Shown here piece after piece: positions 62,058 through 64,000 of a stretch of 64,000 bases of DNA (position 1 is its first letter; every line of letters starts with the position of its first letter). Location of the stretch: positions 24,689,282 through 24,753,281 of the forward strand of contig OZ018409.1 of assembly GCA_963969595.1 (NCBI GenBank), read 5' to 3'. This DNA comes from Neckera pumila. Taxonomy: Eukaryota > Streptophyta > Bryopsida > Hypnales > Neckeraceae. The translations under genes were made by a program, and so were the position numbers. The notes beneath the pieces were generated by a model. That model searched no databases, was not told where the DNA came from, and saw nothing but the letters and a program-made list of their open reading frames with translations.

Positions 62058-62201
62058 AGGGCCTATTCACACTATGGCCATCCAAGTCGAGAGGCCATGG
62101 GATTGAGAGTCCAAACTTTGTTGAGAGTCCAAAGAAATGAGCAATAAATAGGCAATAAAAAATAAAAATTGGAGCCTTTGGCTGGCCATAGTATGAAGCC
62201 T
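62058..62201. mobile_element. Tourist-like MITE, degraded second copy
   Basis: Starts GGGCCTATTCACACTATGGC after TAA (62055-62057) and carries TCCAAGTCGAGAGGCC, as in the copy at 47947. The right end (GGCCATAGTATGAAGCC) has several mismatches. Confidence 0.6.
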
Positions 62202-62569
62202 CCAAAGGCCAAGCCCAAAGTCCAAACCTATACCATTTGTTCAACTTCTATCCTTATCTCTCCACATTTGTCCATCCAATTTTTGAAACTTCCTATGAAG
62301 CTTCACTCAAGTGGCAATTTTTTCAAGCAAAAGCTAAAAAATCATGAGAAAGGAGTCATGAACAGCCTTGGGAAAAAAATCACAGCACATGCTCTCACCA
62401 TCAATTAAACAAGGAATATGAAGGGTATAATTGGAATAAGAGGATGGCATTGGAATAAGAAGGAGGCATTCCATGCAAAGGGAATGCAAAGGGAAGTGGT
62501 TTCATTGAGTGCAAAGACTCCCCATTGTCATGGTGGGGACTAGGTTTCAAACCCCAATGGCGACAAGCC

Positions 62570-62752
62570 TCAATGGTGACAATGGCGACAAATGACAATG
62601 GCGACAAATGACAATGGCGACAAACGACAAAGGCGACAAACAACAAAGGCAACAAATGACAAAGGCGACAAGTGACAAAGGCGACAAGCAACAATGGCAA
62701 CAAGTGACAATGGTGACAAAAACAAGCGACAAACAACAAACAACAAAGCGAG
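62570..62752 (+). repeat. GACAAATGACAATGGC-type minisatellite
   Basis: About a dozen degenerate 15-16 bp units of (A/G)ATGGCGACAAATGAC or AAAGGCGACAA type. The Cys/His-rich minus-strand ORFs across it are artefacts of the repeat. Confidence 0.85.
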
Positions 62753-63495
62753 GGGCAGCCCAACAATAACAAAAATTGCCCTCCTATGAGCCGACTAGAT
62801 CTTAGCCGCAAAATCTTGTCAGTTTTTGGAAAAATTTCGGCGAACTCTTGTGGGTACCTGGAATTCCTATCTTAGTAAATATAATTATAGATAGAAGGAT
62901 AATATTCCTCTTTGCAGTAATTTTTTTCGTTTTGTAAAGTAATTATAGAGCGTATAGTGATTAGGACCGGAAACCAGAAGTTGGCTGATCAGGAATAGAT
63001 ATAACAGCTAATCATCGGTACCGGAAAATCATAACTGGAACCTGGATTAGCCTATACAGGATCAGGAAACCGGAATCGGGAACTGAAACCCCAACGGTGA
63101 CCTACCTAACCCTAGAGGGACATTCTAATCATGGGCAAACGGTAATAATTAACGGGCTAGGTTAACGGGCAAACCCTGAATTAAGGGAATCATTAGGAAG
63201 GAATGTGGTTGGCCCTCTTAATGGATCAGCTGTTCAGATATTAGCCATCCAAATTTCCCTGCCCATATTGAAAACTTGGAGAGAATATACGCTTTTTGTT
63301 TCCGGTCTCCAGTTAGTATTGACACAAGAGAGTGCAAGTACAGAGAGAGAGAGTTTGTGGAGAGCTTTGGTGTAAAGAGAGGATCTGCAAGCAAGAGGTT
63401 TTGTGGTAAAGTTTGAGCAGCTCAGAGAGAGAGAGAGGCATACTCCTATTCCGGGTTGTGAATTTTAGACCGGCAGCATCCAGGCACGGGTAGAG
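62753..63495. other. non-coding leader to the terminal ORF, possible LTR or UTR
   Basis: Contains GAGA runs (63341-63356 and 63424-63438) and several GGTACCGGAA or AACCGGAA-like motifs (63017-63090). It could be an LTR or untranslated leader of a retroelement, but no matching second LTR is in the window. Confidence 0.3.
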
Positions 63496-64000
63496 ATGAC
63501 CTCGACCCAAGGAGAAGGATCCACGGTTGCGTTATGGTTTGTGACGCCTCCATTGCCAAAGGATGAGCGGGAGAAAGAGGAGTTGCGGGCAGACCTGGAG
63601 TAAATGGGGTGCGCCGGATTCCTGACCCAACCATGGAGCTTCAAGAACAAGGACATGGTGAGGAAACTGTCGGGCAAGTTGGCGAGCCGACACAACAAGA
63701 CCATCCGAGCTCAGCTGGCGAAGTGGACAGTGGCGATGTGGAGGCAGGTCTACCTTTTCAGTGAAGAAAGTGAGGGACTCGCATCCCGGAAAGACCAATC
63801 CACATTAGGTAAGTTTCGGAACCCTCTCAGTCGCAAGGATGGATTCCGGGTCAATGACTGCATAGACCCAAGAGAGAAGAAGTTGTTGCAGTACATCCTT
63901 ACAATCCTTAGTTCAAAAAGGCCGAGTCGAGTTTCTCGGACCCTAGCCAACACCATCTTTGGTGTGTTAGCAGGGGACCGGAAAGTAGATTGGGGAGTGA
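63496..64000 (+). CDS. retroelement-like ORF, interrupted, runs off the window
   Basis: From ATG 63496 the frame is open for 35 codons and hits TAA at 63601. An ATG follows immediately (63604), and the same frame stays open to the window edge, at least 132 codons. The product is rich in Lys and Arg and contains SRKDGFRVND, EKKLLQYILTIL and RTLANTIFGVLAGDRKVDWG. It looks like a gag-type ORF of a plant retroelement to me, but I recognise no zinc knuckle or protease in the visible part. The in-frame stop suggests either a dead copy or a true start at 63604. Confidence 0.4.

Noticed and set aside
62570..62752. Regular short repeats that could be taken for a CRISPR array
   Set aside because: Units are contiguous and degenerate with no unique spacers, and the genome is eukaryotic; this is a minisatellite.
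62401..62811. Minus-strand ORFs with Cys/His-rich repeats resembling zinc-finger spacing
   Set aside because: The repeat comes from the GACAAATGACAATGGC minisatellite read in antisense; there is no real zinc-finger consensus.

Overview
The window looks like nuclear DNA of a land plant. It has GT-AG spliced genes, a redox-type chloroplast fructose-1,6-bisphosphatase, a plant ACT-domain Raf-like kinase, and AT-rich intergenic DNA crowded with plant-type DNA transposons. I cannot name the species. A bryophyte, lycophyte or fern is a guess from gene style and repeat content, not a demonstrated result.

Three protein-coding genes are well supported. (1) 1-2396, plus strand: the last four exons of chloroplast fructose-1,6-bisphosphatase, with the three cysteines of the thioredoxin switch kept. 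(2) 27979-33917, plus strand: a complete 12-exon (585 aa) STY8/STY17/STY46-type kinase. (3) 39144-40803, minus strand: a two-exon, 391 aa protein of unknown function with one membrane-like segment. Weaker coding candidates are an acidic 213-codon ORF at 58270-58911 and a retroelement-like ORF that runs off the right edge (63496-64000).

The rest is mostly mobile DNA. A 7.6 kb CACTA-type element (4317-11925) has a 3-bp target duplication and carries other insertions inside it. Two abutting ~880 bp foldbacks (13451-15212) lie between 190-bp direct repeats. At least four sequence families (called A-D here) share termini of the form CCCCTAAA...TTTAGGGG and sit in TTAA duplications: A at 6254, 16276 and 18321; B at 25773, 36778 and 41455; C at 19375 and 43923; D at 24096, 24842, 41941 and 55172; and an A-like fragment near 53290. 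One family A insertion has an apparent empty site elsewhere in the window (48594-48860) with a single TTAA. Beside one family C copy lies a broken minus-strand piggyBac-type transposase relic (44760-45660). TTAA is the classic piggyBac target, so coding relic and non-coding elements probably belong to one superfamily, which is seldom reported from plants. Smaller elements include a Stowaway-like MITE, a Tourist-like MITE with TAA duplication, a TAGGGGTAGTCAC family with one copy nested in another, and several hairpin MITEs.

The three main genes have no evident functional link; this is ordinary eukaryotic gene order with repeats between genes. I saw no CRISPR array, and no tRNA or rRNA gene that I could support.
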